Assembly (NCBI RefSeq): GCF_013114595.1
Contig: NZ_VTXE01000011.1
Span: forward strand, 62,001 to 126,000
DNA length: 64,000 nt
Direction of reading: 5' to 3'
Source of the DNA: Vibrio sp. 99-8-1
GTDB taxonomy: Bacteria; Pseudomonadota; Gammaproteobacteria; Enterobacterales; Vibrionaceae
Positions 31,522-40,056 of the stretch are shown one piece after another; position 1 is the first letter of the stretch; each line of letters starts with the position of its first letter. Made by a program: the position numbers and the translations under genes. The notes below the pieces were generated by a model that had not been told where the DNA came from, did not search any database, and was given only the letters and a program-made list of their open reading frames with translations.

Positions 31522-32976
31522 CTATTGCCGAGAAATCTCAACCCTATATTCATCTTTCTCTTCATGTTTCACAAAGTCGAGGTAGTTAGTAATTGCTTGC
31601 AAGCTATCTTCCTGATAATGAGAGACATAAAGTAGCTGGCTAAGGTTTTCTTTAGCAATGATGTCTAACGTGTTCATCACTAAACGTCGACCAAGGTAAT
31701 CTAGACCTTGATAGGGTTCATCTAGAATCAATAATGCGGGTTGTTTGACGAGAGCTCGAGCAATGAGTAATAGACGCTGTTGTCCATATTCAAGTTGTCT
31801 AAATGGCGTTTTCGTCAATGCGTCCATATGGAGGATGGTCAACCACTCTTTAGCGACATTGATCTCTCTCTTACTTGGTTGATTATACAAACCAATAGAG
31901 TCGTAAAAGCCGGAAAGTACCACCTCTAAAGCACTGCAATTGACTCGATATTGCAGATGCAGTGCGGAAGAAACCATGCCAATATTCTGTTTAATATCCC
32001 AAATGGTCTCGCCGCTGCCGCGCTTATTACCAAAAATATCTATCTGGTTGCTGTAACACTGTGGGTGATCGCCAAAAATAAGTCCCAATAAAGTACTTTT
32101 TCCACATCCGTTGGGGCCACGTATTTGCCAATGTTCGCCACTGTTTATACGCCAGTTCAATTGCGAGAAAATGACTTTATCTGTGTAGGCAACCCTGCCG
32201 TTGGTTAATTCGAAAAGAGGATCTGGAAAAGTAGAAATATGTTGGTGTTTATGAAGTAAATCAACCATTTGCTCAGACTGTTTTTTCGACTGAGATTTTA
32301 TCTGCGCAATAACCGGATGACAAAGCCAGCTTTCTCTATCCATCTGCTCGACTAACTTTCCTTGATCAAAAAGTGCGATATTATCAACCCAGTCGGCTAT
32401 CTCATCTTCTCGTGAAACAATAAGCAATAACTGTATTTGCTGTGACAAAGTGTGCAAAAACTTCTCAAGCTGAGTTCGGTGTTCTACATCCAAGCCAGTG
32501 TAAGGCTCATCAAGCACCAGTAGGGAAGGCTGTGAGGCTAATGCTCTCGCTAGCATGACCCGTCGAGTTTCACCGGTAGAGAGAATGCGAAATCCTGAGT
32601 CTCTTAATAATTCAAGATCGAGATCGGTGATCAGTTTTTCGGCATAGGATTCGCTGGAACAGACTTGCTTGACAAGTGTTTCCACTGTGGTTCCTGTATC
32701 TATCCGATCTAAAAAGTCGCTATCGTCTTGAGACAGCTCGATCTCCAATAGGCGTTGTTGTTCTAGTAAAGAAACTTGTGCGACAGATTCATCGACTCCG
32801 GCAAGTTCTCCTTGTTCTGGTGTGCTTTCCCCGCAGAGAAGATCCCCAAGTACTGAACCTATGTCTCCTTCAGTACTGAATACTGCCCAAGATTGATTTG
32901 ATTGAATTGTCCAATCCGGTATTTCGACTTTATAACGATGAGTGGAAAACTGTATCCGGCTAAAATTAATATCCAT
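31522..32976 (-). CDS. modF: ModF-like protein with two ABC ATPase domains
   Basis: The protein has two fused ABC nucleotide-binding domains and no membrane segment, and resembles E. coli ModF along its length, including the second-domain stretch GEHWQIRGPNGCGKSTLLGLIFGDHPQ and RGSGETIWDIK. ModF's role, linked by name to molybdate genes, is unclear. The first domain keeps the ABC signature LSTGETRR and Walker B LLVLDEPYTGL, but its P-loop is degenerate: residues 34-41 read STEGDIGS, with the Walker lysine replaced by Gly40. The second domain is canonical. The start at 32976 gives 484 residues and fits ModF; the frame extends 12 codons upstream. No molybdate transport genes are nearby. Confidence 0.85.
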   Translation of the reverse strand: MDINFSRIQFSTHRYKVEIPDWTIQSNQSWAVFSTEGDIGSVLGDLLCGESTPEQGELAGVDESVAQVSLLEQQRLLEIELSQDDSDFLDRIDTGTTVETLVKQVCSSESYAEKLITDLDLELLRDSGFRILSTGETRRVMLARALASQPSLLVLDEPYTGLDVEHRTQLEKFLHTLSQQIQLLLIVSREDEIADWVDNIALFDQGKLVEQMDRESWLCHPVIAQIKSQSKKQSEQMVDLLHKHQHISTFPDPLFELTNGRVAYTDKVIFSQLNWRINSGEHWQIRGPNGCGKSTLLGLIFGDHPQCYSNQIDIFGNKRGSGETIWDIKQNIGMVSSALHLQYRVNCSALEVVLSGFYDSIGLYNQPSKREINVAKEWLTILHMDALTKTPFRQLEYGQQRLLLIARALVKQPALLILDEPYQGLDYLGRRLVMNTLDIIAKENLSQLLYVSHYQEDSLQAITNYLDFVKHEEKDEYRVEISRQ

Positions 32977-33066
32977 ATTAATGTGCACTCCTGTATCACT
33001 TATGAACAGCATATTCGATTTCGACTGCGATGTTGATCGAATATAAAAAAAATAGTTATACAGGTA

Positions 33067-33096
33067 TAGACACTGTATGAATCAACAGTATATACT
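33067..33096 (+). promoter_or_regulatory. recA promoter with embedded LexA (SOS) box
   Basis: TAGACA (33067-33072) and TATACT (33091-33096) flank an 18-base spacer. Within it lies a consensus LexA site, CTGT (33073-33076), eight bases, ACAG (33085-33088). LexA bound there would block RNA polymerase, the classic arrangement for recA. Confidence 0.92.
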
Positions 33097-33114
33097 CAGG
33101 TCACTTTGAGATTG

Positions 33115-33134
33115 AGAACAGCGAGTTCTGTTCT
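33115..33134 (+). promoter_or_regulatory. Hairpin in the recA 5' untranslated region
   Basis: AGAACAG (33115-33121) pairs perfectly with CTGTTCT (33128-33134) around a six-base loop, beginning about a dozen bases after the likely transcription start. It lacks a T-run, so it is not a terminator; a 5'-end stabilising role is possible. Confidence 0.5.
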
Positions 33135-33199
33135 ATGGCTCCAATAGCAGAGCCGCTCAGCAAAAAATAACAAGACAGCGAAATAAGTCGGAGAAAGTA

Positions 33200-34240
33200 A
33201 TGGACGAGAATAAGCAAAAGGCATTAGCTGCCGCTCTTGGTCAAATTGAAAAACAGTTCGGTAAAGGGTCAATTATGCGCCTTGGTGACAACCGGACCAT
33301 GGATGTGGAAACCATTTCAACAGGTTCTCTTTCTCTCGATATTGCTTTAGGTGCTGGTGGTTTACCTATGGGACGTATCGTTGAAGTATACGGCCCTGAA
33401 AGTTCAGGTAAAACAACGCTAACTTTAGAACTTATTGCCGCGGCACAACGCGTTGGCAAAACATGTGCTTTCGTTGACGCAGAACACGCATTAGACCCTA
33501 TTTATGCGAAGAAACTAGGTGTTGATATTGATTCTTTATTAGTGTCTCAGCCGGATACGGGTGAACAAGCTTTAGAGATTTGTGATGCTTTGGCGCGTTC
33601 GGGTGCGATTGATGTCTTAGTTGTTGACTCCGTTGCTGCATTAACACCTAAAGCTGAAATTGAAGGTGAAATGGGTGACAGCCATATGGGTCTGCAAGCT
33701 CGTATGCTTTCACAAGCTATGCGTAAGTTAACGGGTAACTTAAAGCAGTCTAACTGTATGTGTATCTTCATTAACCAAATTCGTATGAAGATTGGTGTTA
33801 TGTTTGGTAACCCAGAAACCACAACGGGTGGTAATGCACTTAAATTCTACGCTTCAGTACGTCTTGATATCCGTCGAACTGGTTCTATCAAAGAAGGCGA
33901 CGAGATTGTTGGTAATGAAACTCGTATTAAAGTGGTTAAAAACAAGATTGCTGCACCGTTTAAACAAGCAGAAACTCAAATTTTGTATGGCAAAGGTTTC
34001 AACCGTGAAGGTGAGCTAATAGACCTAGGCGTTAAGCATAAGCTGGTTGAGAAAGCGGGTGCTTGGTATAGCTACAAAGGTGATAAGATCGGTCAAGGTA
34101 AAGCTAACGCTGGTAAATATATGCGTGAAAACCCTGAAGCCGCTTTGGAAATCGATACTAAACTACGTGAAATGCTACTGGCTCCGGTTCAATTAGATGA
34201 CGCGGACAGTAACGAAGAGATGCCACAAGAAGAGTTATAA
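33200..34240 (+). CDS. recA: Recombinase RecA
   Basis: RecA forms filaments on single-stranded DNA, carries out strand exchange and triggers LexA self-cleavage. The Walker A motif GPESSGKTT is at about residues 67-75, followed by [39 protein letters not shown] L1 loop sequence, and the L2 loop [25 protein letters not shown]. The acidic C-terminal tail ([14 protein letters not shown]) is typical. Length 346. GGAG lies seven to eight bases before the ATG. It is followed by recX and alaS, as in E. coli. Confidence 0.99.
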   Translation: MDENKQKALAAALGQIEKQFGKGSIMRLGDNRTMDVETISTGSLSLDIALGAGGLPMGRIVEVYGPESSGKTTLTLELIAAAQRVGKTCAFVDAEHALDPIYAKKLGVDIDSLLVSQPDTGEQALEICDALARSGAIDVLVVDSVAALTPKAEIEGEMGDSHMGLQARMLSQAMRKLTGNLKQSNCMCIFINQIRMKIGVMFGNPETTTGGNALKFYASVRLDIRRTGSIKEGDEIVGNETRIKVVKNKIAAPFKQAETQILYGKGFNREGELIDLGVKHKLVEKAGAWYSYKGDKIGQGKANAGKYMRENPEAALEIDTKLREMLLAPVQLDDADSNEEMPQEEL

Positions 34241-34254
34241 AATGTGACTAACTG

Positions 34255-34290
34255 AAAAGCCTCGCCTTAATCGCGAGGCTTTTTCGTTTT
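34255..34290 (+). terminator. Intrinsic terminator of recA
   Basis: AAAAGCCTCGC (34255-34265) pairs with GCGAGGCTTTT (34273-34283), followed by a T-rich tail. recX starts only 17 bases later with no evident promoter of its own, so recX probably depends on partial read-through, as in E. coli. Confidence 0.9.
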
Positions 34291-34306
34291 ATTGACATTA
34301 CACATT

Positions 34307-34762
34307 ATGAAACCACGTTACCCTATCAAACTATCTGCAAGAGAAAGCGCTATAAACTTGTTAAGTCGTCGAGACCATAGCCGCTACGAGCTAACTCAGA
34401 AACTACTTAACAAAGGATACGATCGTGACGATGTTGAACTCGCAGTGACTTATTGTGCTGAGCATGGCTATCTTGATGATCTCCGTTATGCTAAAAGCCA
34501 GATCAGACAACATGTGACTAAAGGGCACGGAAAATTAAGGATTTTTCAGGCACTGAAACAGCAGCGAGTCTCAGACATGGAGATTGAATTCGCATTTGAT
34601 GAAGAAGCAATAGATTGGTTTGAATTAGCAAAGCAGGTAGCCCTTAAGAAATTTAAAGGGGAGCCCGCCGAAGATCAAAAAATGTACGCCAAACAAATTC
34701 GCTTTATGCAATACCGGGGCTTCGATTTTGAGCAAATTAGTTACGCACTAGAGAATAAATAA
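34307..34762 (+). CDS. recX: RecA regulator RecX
   Basis: RecX binds RecA filaments and limits their activity. The 151-residue protein has the repeated three-helix units of the family: [50 protein letters not shown] and the late [18 protein letters not shown] start it at the ATG at 34307; a TTG five codons upstream would begin within the recA terminator tail. No strong ribosome-binding site is visible, consistent with low expression. Confidence 0.94.
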   Translation: MKPRYPIKLSARESAINLLSRRDHSRYELTQKLLNKGYDRDDVELAVTYCAEHGYLDDLRYAKSQIRQHVTKGHGKLRIFQALKQQRVSDMEIEFAFDEEAIDWFELAKQVALKKFKGEPAEDQKMYAKQIRFMQYRGFDFEQISYALENK

Positions 34763-34823
34763 CAGCCAGCATACCAACAACACTCTCCCTTTTATTAAGA
34801 AAATTAGGCTATTTTCTTCCCTT

Positions 34824-34869
34824 GATTTACAATACCCGCCAAATAACTATTTATGGGCAATTTTTGCCC
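34824..34869 (+). promoter_or_regulatory. alaS promoter region with inverted repeat
   Basis: A -35-like TTTACA is followed about 16 bases later by a weak AT-rich -10. Just after it is an inverted repeat, GGGCAA (34855-34860), TTT, TTGCCC (34864-34869). In E. coli AlaRS represses its own gene by binding a palindrome flanking the start point, so this could be an analogous site; that is inference. Confidence 0.35.
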
Positions 34870-34902
34870 GAAATTCATCCCGAAAGTTTCAGGAAGAGTC
34901 GC

Positions 34903-37485
34903 ATGTACATGAGCACCGACGAGATACGCCGTGCGTTTCTTGAGTTCTTTGAAAGCAAAGGACATCAAATTGTAGAAAGTTCATCATTAGTTCCAGCCAA
35001 TGACCCAACATTGCTATTTACTAATGCAGGTATGAACCAGTTTAAAGATTGTTTCTTAGGTTCTGAAAAACGAGCCTATACACGTGCAACCAGCGCCCAG
35101 CGTTGTGTACGTGCTGGTGGTAAACATAATGATTTAGAAAACGTGGGTTTTACCGCACGCCACCATACTTTCTTTGAAATGTTGGGTAACTTTAGTTTTG
35201 GTGATTACTTTAAACAAGACGCGATTGCCTATGCATGGGAATTTTTAACTGACGTATTACAGTTGCCACAAGAACGTCTGCTAGTCACGGTTTATGAAAC
35301 TGATGATGAAGCGTTCGAATTGTGGAACAAAAACATCGGTATTCCTGCTGATCGTATCGTTCGTATTGGCGATAAGAAAGGTGGAAAGCCTTATGAGTCA
35401 GATAACTTCTGGCAAATGGGTGATACCGGTCCATGTGGACCGTGTACCGAAATATTCTACGATCATGGTGATCATATTTGGGGTGGCCGTCCTGGTACGC
35501 CTGAAGAAGATGGTGACCGTTTCATCGAGATTTGGAACAACGTATTTATGCAGTTCAATCGTCAATCTGATGGGACGATGGAACCGCTACCAAAACCCGC
35601 TGTTGATACTGGTATGGGCATCGAGCGTATTGCTGCAATTATGCAAGGCGTGCACTCCAACTACGAAATTGATGTTTTTCAAACTCTCATTAAATCTGTA
35701 GCTGACGTTACCGGACATCAAGATCTTTCCAATCAATCGTTGCGCGTTGTTGCTGACCATATTCGCTCATGTGCGTTCTTGATTGTCGATGGTGTCATGC
35801 CTTCAAACGAAGGCCGTGGTTATGTTCTTCGCCGTATTATCCGTCGTGCTGTACGCCATGGTAATAAGCTGGGTGCACAAGGTGCATTTTTCCATAAACT
35901 AGTCGGTGTATTGATCGAGGTGATGGGTAGTGCAGGTGGCGAGCTGAAAAAACAACAGCAGATCGTTGAAAAAGTACTTCGCATTGAAGAAGAGAACTTT
36001 GGCCGCACACTAGAGCGCGGTATGGCCATTTTGAACGACGCATTAGATCAGCTAGATGGCAAAGTCCTTGATGGTGAAACAGTATTTAAGCTTTACGATA
36101 CGTACGGTTTTCCGGCTGATTTGACCAATGATGTCGCTCGTGAGCGAGATCTATCTATTGATGAAGCTGGCTTTGAAAAAGCGATGGAAGCGCAACGTCA
36201 ACGCGCTCGTGACGCAGGTCAATTTACCACCGATTACAACGATGTAATTAAGGTGGATGGCTCAACAGAATTTAATGGATATCAAGCTACCAAAGGCAAC
36301 TCATCAGTGATGGGGCTTTATGTTGCTGGAGATGAAGTATCGGCATTGTCTGCGGGTGATAAAGGGATCGTGATTCTAGATGAAACGACCTTTTATGCCG
36401 AGTCTGGCGGTCAGTGTGGAGATACTGGCGTAATTAAGAGCGACTCTGGTGTATTCAAAGTCGATGATACTCACAAGTTAGGTCATGCTATCGCGCACCA
36501 TGGTGAGTTAATTGAAGGTGTATTAGCGGCATCTGATCCTGTTACCACCATCGTGGATGCAGAGCGTCGTGCGGCAACCTCTCTTAATCACTCTGCTACG
36601 CACTTGCTGCACGAAGCTTTACGCCGAGTCTTAGGTGAGCATGTTATGCAGAAGGGTTCCTTAGTTAAACCTGATCATCTTCGCTTTGACTTTTCACATT
36701 TAGAAGCGGTGAAGCCTGAAGAGTTAAAACAAGTTGAACGTATGGTGAATGCTGAGATTCGTCGTAACCATAGTATCGAAACCAATATTATGGACATCGA
36801 ATCCGCCAAAGCCAAAGGGGCTATGGCGCTGTTTGGTGAGAAATACGATGATGAAGTTCGCGTACTTTCGATGGGCGCATTTTCTACCGAGTTATGTGGT
36901 GGTATTCACGCTAACAACACGGGTGACATAGGTTTATTCAAGATTACTTCAGAAGGTGGTATTGCTGCGGGTATTCGTCGTATTGAAGCGGTTACAGGTG
37001 AATCGGCTCTTGATACGCTCGATTCACAGTATCAATCTCATCAAGTTAAAGTAAGCGAAATGCACGCTAAGGCGAAGTTGCTGGAAAAAGAAATTCAACA
37101 ACTTAAAGACAAGCTAGCGTCACAAGAGAGTGCGAGTTTAGCAAACAACGTTGTGCAAATTAACGGCATTAATGTGTTGGTTAGCAAGCTTGATGGCGCA
37201 GACAACAAAGCTTTACGTGGCATGGTTGACGAGCTGAAGAATCAGATTGGCAGTGGCATCATCATGCTAGGCAATGTATCTGGTGATAAAGTTGGCCTTA
37301 TTGCCGGCGTTACCAAAGATCTTACCAATAAAGTAAAAGCGGGTGAGCTGGTTAATATGGTTGCTCAGCAAGTGGGTGGAAAAGGGGGCGGTCGTCCTGA
37401 TATGGCTCAAGCTGGGGGCACAGACGCCTCTGCATTGCCTGCAGCACTCAACTCAGTTAATGCATGGCTTGAAGAGCGTTTATAG
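34903..37485 (+). CDS. alaS: Alanyl-tRNA synthetase AlaS
   Basis: AlaS charges tRNA-Ala and edits mischarged Ser and Gly. Class II catalytic motifs are near the N-terminus ([33 protein letters not shown]). The editing domain carries the zinc-type set [13 protein letters not shown] and CGGIHA; the C-Ala domain ends with [16 protein letters not shown]. The start at 34903 gives the N-terminus [12 protein letters not shown] and 860 residues, matching my recollection of Vibrio AlaS, with AGGAAG upstream; the frame extends 27 codons further without support. Confidence 0.98.
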   Translation: MYMSTDEIRRAFLEFFESKGHQIVESSSLVPANDPTLLFTNAGMNQFKDCFLGSEKRAYTRATSAQRCVRAGGKHNDLENVGFTARHHTFFEMLGNFSFGDYFKQDAIAYAWEFLTDVLQLPQERLLVTVYETDDEAFELWNKNIGIPADRIVRIGDKKGGKPYESDNFWQMGDTGPCGPCTEIFYDHGDHIWGGRPGTPEEDGDRFIEIWNNVFMQFNRQSDGTMEPLPKPAVDTGMGIERIAAIMQGVHSNYEIDVFQTLIKSVADVTGHQDLSNQSLRVVADHIRSCAFLIVDGVMPSNEGRGYVLRRIIRRAVRHGNKLGAQGAFFHKLVGVLIEVMGSAGGELKKQQQIVEKVLRIEEENFGRTLERGMAILNDALDQLDGKVLDGETVFKLYDTYGFPADLTNDVARERDLSIDEAGFEKAMEAQRQRARDAGQFTTDYNDVIKVDGSTEFNGYQATKGNSSVMGLYVAGDEVSALSAGDKGIVILDETTFYAESGGQCGDTGVIKSDSGVFKVDDTHKLGHAIAHHGELIEGVLAASDPVTTIVDAERRAATSLNHSATHLLHEALRRVLGEHVMQKGSLVKPDHLRFDFSHLEAVKPEELKQVERMVNAEIRRNHSIETNIMDIESAKAKGAMALFGEKYDDEVRVLSMGAFSTELCGGIHANNTGDIGLFKITSEGGIAAGIRRIEAVTGESALDTLDSQYQSHQVKVSEMHAKAKLLEKEIQQLKDKLASQESASLANNVVQINGINVLVSKLDGADNKALRGMVDELKNQIGSGIIMLGNVSGDKVGLIAGVTKDLTNKVKAGELVNMVAQQVGGKGGGRPDMAQAGGTDASALPAALNSVNAWLEERL

Positions 37486-37500
37486 TAATAATATAAATGA

Positions 37501-37532
37501 AGCCAACTAATAGTCTGTTAGTTGGTTTTTTT
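37501..37532 (+). terminator. Intrinsic terminator of alaS
   Basis: CCAACTAA (37503-37510) pairs with TTAGTTGG (37518-37525), extended by an A-T and a G-T pair, followed by a run of seven T. Confidence 0.85.
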
Positions 37533-37585
37533 GTTGGGGTTGTCATTAGGGTCGATAGATCCTAGCCTCAGATAAGGGAAGTCCG

Positions 37586-38752
37586 GTGAAAAAACCGTTA
37601 CTCGTACTCAAATTTGGCGGTACATCAGTCGGCTCTATTGAACGCATACGAGCGGTTGCAGAGCGGATCATTGCTAGCAAGAACAGTGGCTACCAACTGG
37701 TGGTTGTGGTGTCTGCTATGTCTGGTGAAACAAACCGATTGATGGGGCTGGCACAAGAGATTGACTCTGTGCCGACAGCAAGAGAGTTGGACGTACTTCT
37801 AACTGCGGGTGAGCAGGTGAGTATGTCCCTTCTTGCCATGGAGTTGAATCGTCGTGGTTACCTAGCTACTTCTTTAACGGGGGGGCAGGCGCAGATTGTT
37901 ACTGATAATGTGCATAACGATGCGACCATTCAAGAGATTAAAACAGACAATATTCGCCATTGGTTAGAAGACGATTACATCGTCATCGTAGCGGGTTTCC
38001 AAGGGGTTAACCGTAATGGCGATATCACAACTTTGGGACGTGGAGGTTCAGATACCAGTGCGGTAGCGTTAGCGGGTGCACTGAATGCCACCGAGTGCCA
38101 AATATTTACCGACGTGGATGGCATTTATAGCTGTGATCCGCGTGTAGTGAAAAACGCAGTACAATTGCAAACTATCGATTTTCCAAATATGGAAGAGATG
38201 GCAAGAAAAGGGGCGAAAGTTCTTCACTTGCCATGTGTTCAAGATGCATGGAGAAACCAAATACCATTAAGAGTTCGTTCTTCTTTCTCAGAAAACAGCG
38301 GTACGCTGGTGAAAGGGGAAACGTGCCAACACGGTATTTGTGGCATTGCTATCCAACGAGACCTTATTTTTGTTCAAGTAGACAAAGAGGATTTAGATGG
38401 GTTAATCAAGCAGTGTCAGATATTAGCTATAGCAGTGTGGACTGTGATCGAGGAAACAGAACGAACAGGTGTTGTCATCAATCATAGTGCTTATGCTAAG
38501 TTAGGACTGGTTTTTACGCATAAAATCCGTAATAGTGAGCAAGTGAGTTCGCTAACCAGTGTGGGTAGCAAAGCGAAAAGGATTGTAGAGCACTCATGTG
38601 AATGTCTTGCTAGTTGTAATATTGATGTTTTTGCATCATCGACTGGAGAGCAATATTCATTGTTGCTGCTTAACCCTGCTAATGTAGAGGAAGCAGCAAA
38701 TATTATTCATAATAAATACATTGTTTCTAAGGAAGCGCTTGAACAGCAATAA
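37586..38752 (+). CDS. Aspartate kinase with diverged C-terminal regulatory region
   Basis: The N-terminal two thirds is a clear aspartokinase: VLKFGGTSVGS at the start, VVVVSAMSGETNRL, LLTAGEQVSMSLLA, GFQGVNRNGDITTLGRGGSDTSAVALA and FTDVDGIYSCDPR. It phosphorylates aspartate, the first step to lysine, methionine, threonine and diaminopimelate. From about residue 260 there should be paired ACT domains that bind feedback inhibitors; this part is only loosely ACT-like and Cys-rich in places (HSCECLASCN). It starts with GTG after an AGGGAAG ribosome-binding site. An aspartokinase between alaS and csrA also occurs in Vibrio cholerae. I cannot say which amino acid inhibits it. Confidence 0.9.
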   Translation: MKKPLLVLKFGGTSVGSIERIRAVAERIIASKNSGYQLVVVVSAMSGETNRLMGLAQEIDSVPTARELDVLLTAGEQVSMSLLAMELNRRGYLATSLTGGQAQIVTDNVHNDATIQEIKTDNIRHWLEDDYIVIVAGFQGVNRNGDITTLGRGGSDTSAVALAGALNATECQIFTDVDGIYSCDPRVVKNAVQLQTIDFPNMEEMARKGAKVLHLPCVQDAWRNQIPLRVRSSFSENSGTLVKGETCQHGICGIAIQRDLIFVQVDKEDLDGLIKQCQILAIAVWTVIEETERTGVVINHSAYAKLGLVFTHKIRNSEQVSSLTSVGSKAKRIVEHSCECLASCNIDVFASSTGEQYSLLLLNPANVEEAANIIHNKYIVSKEALEQQ

Positions 38753-38765
38753 AAATATGCGGTTT

Positions 38766-38780
38766 CTTAACTTGGTTAAG
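38766..38780. promoter_or_regulatory. Perfect inverted repeat between the aspartate kinase gene and csrA
   Basis: CTTAAC (38766-38771), TTG, GTTAAG (38775-38780) forms a perfect 6+3+6 palindrome. No long T-run follows, so it looks more like a protein-binding site than a terminator. The regulator is unknown. Confidence 0.35.
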
Positions 38781-38855
38781 TTTACCTTGTTTATGATGTT
38801 GTTGGATAATAGCCTTATAAAGAGATAGTTCAGAGAATACTCAAGGAGCATAAGA

Positions 38856-39053
38856 ATGCTAATTTTGACTCGCCGTGTAGGCGAAACCCTTATGATAGGT
38901 GATGAAGTTACTGTAACGGTATTAGGTGTTAAAGGTAACCAAGTAAGAATTGGTGTTAATGCACCAAAAGAAGTGTCTGTACATCGTGAAGAAATATATA
39001 TGAGAATTCAAGCGGAAAAAGGTACAGGTAACTCTTCTTCAGGTAATTACTAA
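38856..39053 (+). CDS. csrA: Global post-transcriptional regulator CsrA
   Basis: CsrA is a dimeric RNA-binding protein that controls translation and stability of mRNAs containing ANGGA motifs; in vibrios it links metabolism, motility and quorum sensing. The 65-residue protein reads [17 protein letters not shown], with Arg6/Arg7, [25 protein letters not shown] including the RNA-contacting Arg near 44, and a short Ser/Gly-rich tail. AAGGAG lies eight bases before the ATG. Position between alaS/aspartate kinase and the tRNA-Ser/Arg array is conserved. Confidence 0.99.
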   Translation: MLILTRRVGETLMIGDEVTVTVLGVKGNQVRIGVNAPKEVSVHREEIYMRIQAEKGTGNSSSGNY

Positions 39054-39063
39054 GCAATACATT

Positions 39064-39089
39064 AGGCTAACAATCGTTGGCCTTTTTTT
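39064..39089 (+). terminator. Intrinsic terminator of csrA
   Basis: AGGCTAAC (39064-39071) pairs with GTTGGCCT (39076-39083) around AATC, with one wobble, followed by T to 39089. Confidence 0.9.
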
Positions 39090-39228
39090 ATCCTAAAATG
39101 CTAAATAACTTTCTATTCATTTCTGGATATTTTTGTGCATATTATCGATAAAAAAGTATGAAAATAGAACTTGTTGGTTGAATACTGTTCTATCACACAT
39201 ATTTTGTAAGTTTTACCCCAGAAAGTGT

Positions 39229-39256
39229 TTGACATATTTTTGGTAAATCGTAATAT
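39229..39256 (+). promoter_or_regulatory. Promoter of the tRNA array
   Basis: TTGACA (39229-39234) and TAATAT (39251-39256) are 16 bases apart. A GC-rich discriminator (GTGCCTCCGC) follows, typical of stringently controlled stable-RNA promoters. The start would be about 39263, nine bases before the first tRNA. An inverted repeat ATAGAAC...GTTCTAT (39164-39193) lies upstream in AT-rich DNA. Confidence 0.75.
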
Positions 39257-39271
39257 GTGCCTCCGCAAGAC

Positions 39272-39364
39272 GGTGAGGTGGCCGAGAGGCTGAAGGCGCT
39301 CCCCTGCTAAGGGAGTATACGGTTTGTAGCCGTATCGAGGGTTCGAATCCCTCCCTCACCGCCA
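39272..39364 (+). tRNA. tRNA-Ser (anticodon GCT), copy 1
   Basis: A 93-base class II tRNA with acceptor GGTGAGG, a long variable arm, the TTCGAAT T-loop and an encoded CCA. The anticodon GCT is at 39306-39308. It closely resembles E. coli serV. Confidence 0.98.
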
Positions 39365-39387
39365 TTCTTGCGATTAGTTAGAAATAC

Positions 39388-39464
39388 GCGCTCGTAGCTC
39401 AGCTGGATAGAGTACCTGGCTACGAACCAGGCGGTCGAAGGTTCGAATCCTTCCGAGCGCGCCA
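39388..39464 (+). tRNA. tRNA-Arg (anticodon ACG), copy 1
   Basis: A 77-base tRNA with acceptor GCGCTCG pairing CGAGCGC, D-loop AGCTGGATAG, anticodon ACG (39422-39424; A34 would be converted to inosine by TadA), TTCGAAT T-loop and encoded CCA. Resembles the E. coli argV group. Confidence 0.98.
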
Positions 39465-39477
39465 TTTCTAAAAATGT

Positions 39478-39570
39478 GGTGAGGTGGCCGAGAGGCTGAA
39501 GGCGCTCCCCTGCTAAGGGAGTATACGGTTTGTAGCCGTATCGAGGGTTCGAATCCCTCCCTCACCGCCA
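39478..39570 (+). tRNA. tRNA-Ser (anticodon GCT), copy 2
   Basis: Sequence identical to the copy at 39272, with encoded CCA. It lies 13 bases after the first tRNA-Arg. Confidence 0.98.
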
Positions 39571-39596
39571 TTTACTAGCGACTTGTCTCTAGTAAT

Positions 39597-39622
39597 AAAT
39601 GGTCACTAACGACCATTTTTTT
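39597..39622 (+). terminator. Intrinsic terminator inside the tRNA array
   Basis: AAATGGTC (39597-39604) pairs with GACCATTT (39611-39618) around ACTAAC, and T continues to 39622. It lies between the second tRNA-Ser and the second tRNA-Arg and so divides the array. Another hairpin, TTACTAG (39572-39578) with CTAGTAA (39589-39595), directly precedes it. Confidence 0.75.
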
Positions 39623-39640
39623 CGTTTCTCAGAAATGAAG

Positions 39641-39656
39641 TGTGATGTATTTCACG
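39641..39656. promoter_or_regulatory. CRP-like palindrome before tRNA-Arg copy 2
   Basis: TGTGA, six bases, TCACG matches the CRP consensus TGTGA-N6-TCACA at nine of ten positions, with AA/TT flanks. It ends seven bases before the tRNA-Arg at 39663 and follows the internal terminator. Confidence 0.5.
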
Positions 39657-39662
39657 AATTGC

Positions 39663-39739
39663 GCGCTCGTAGCTCAGCTGGATAGAGTACCTGGCTACGA
39701 ACCAGGCGGTCGAAGGTTCGAATCCTTCCGAGCGCGCCA
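39663..39739 (+). tRNA. tRNA-Arg (anticodon ACG), copy 2
   Basis: Identical to the copy at 39388. It is the first gene after the internal terminator; no strong promoter is visible in the 40 bases between them. Confidence 0.98.
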
Positions 39740-39821
39740 TCATTTAAACGATAATTATCTTGCGTAATTGTCGTAACAAAACAGTATTGAGTTTCATGAA
39801 TACTGTAACAAAGAATATTGC
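39740..39821 (+). repeat. Repeated inter-tRNA spacer, unit 1
   Basis: An 82-base spacer sharing TAATTGTCGTAACAAAAC and a hairpin with the next two spacers. Hairpin arms ACAGTATT (39781-39788) and AATACTGT (39799-39806), loop of ten bases. Confidence 0.85.
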
Positions 39822-39898
39822 GCGCTCGTAGCTCAGCTGGATAGAGTACCTGGCTACGAACCAGGCGGTCGAAGGTTCGAATCCTTCCGAGCGCGCCA
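39822..39898 (+). tRNA. tRNA-Arg (anticodon ACG), copy 3
   Basis: Identical to the copy at 39388, with encoded CCA; it sits between spacer units 1 and 2. Confidence 0.98.
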
Positions 39899-39979
39899 TT
39901 ATTTAAACGGTAATTATCAGTGTAATTGTCGTAACAAAACAGTATTGGAAAGTTTAAATACTGTAGTACCAAACATTGC
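39899..39979 (+). repeat. Repeated inter-tRNA spacer, unit 2
   Basis: An 81-base spacer, similar to unit 3 over most of its length. Hairpin arms ACAGTATT (39939-39946) and AATACTGT (39957-39964); the ten-base loop differs completely from unit 1. Confidence 0.85.
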
Positions 39980-40056
39980 GCGCTCGTAGCTCAGCTGGAT
40001 AGAGTACCTGGCTACGAACCAGGCGGTCGAAGGTTCGAATCCTTCCGAGCGCGCCA
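39980..40056 (+). tRNA. tRNA-Arg (anticodon ACG), copy 4
   Basis: Identical to the copy at 39388, with encoded CCA; between spacer units 2 and 3. Confidence 0.98.
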
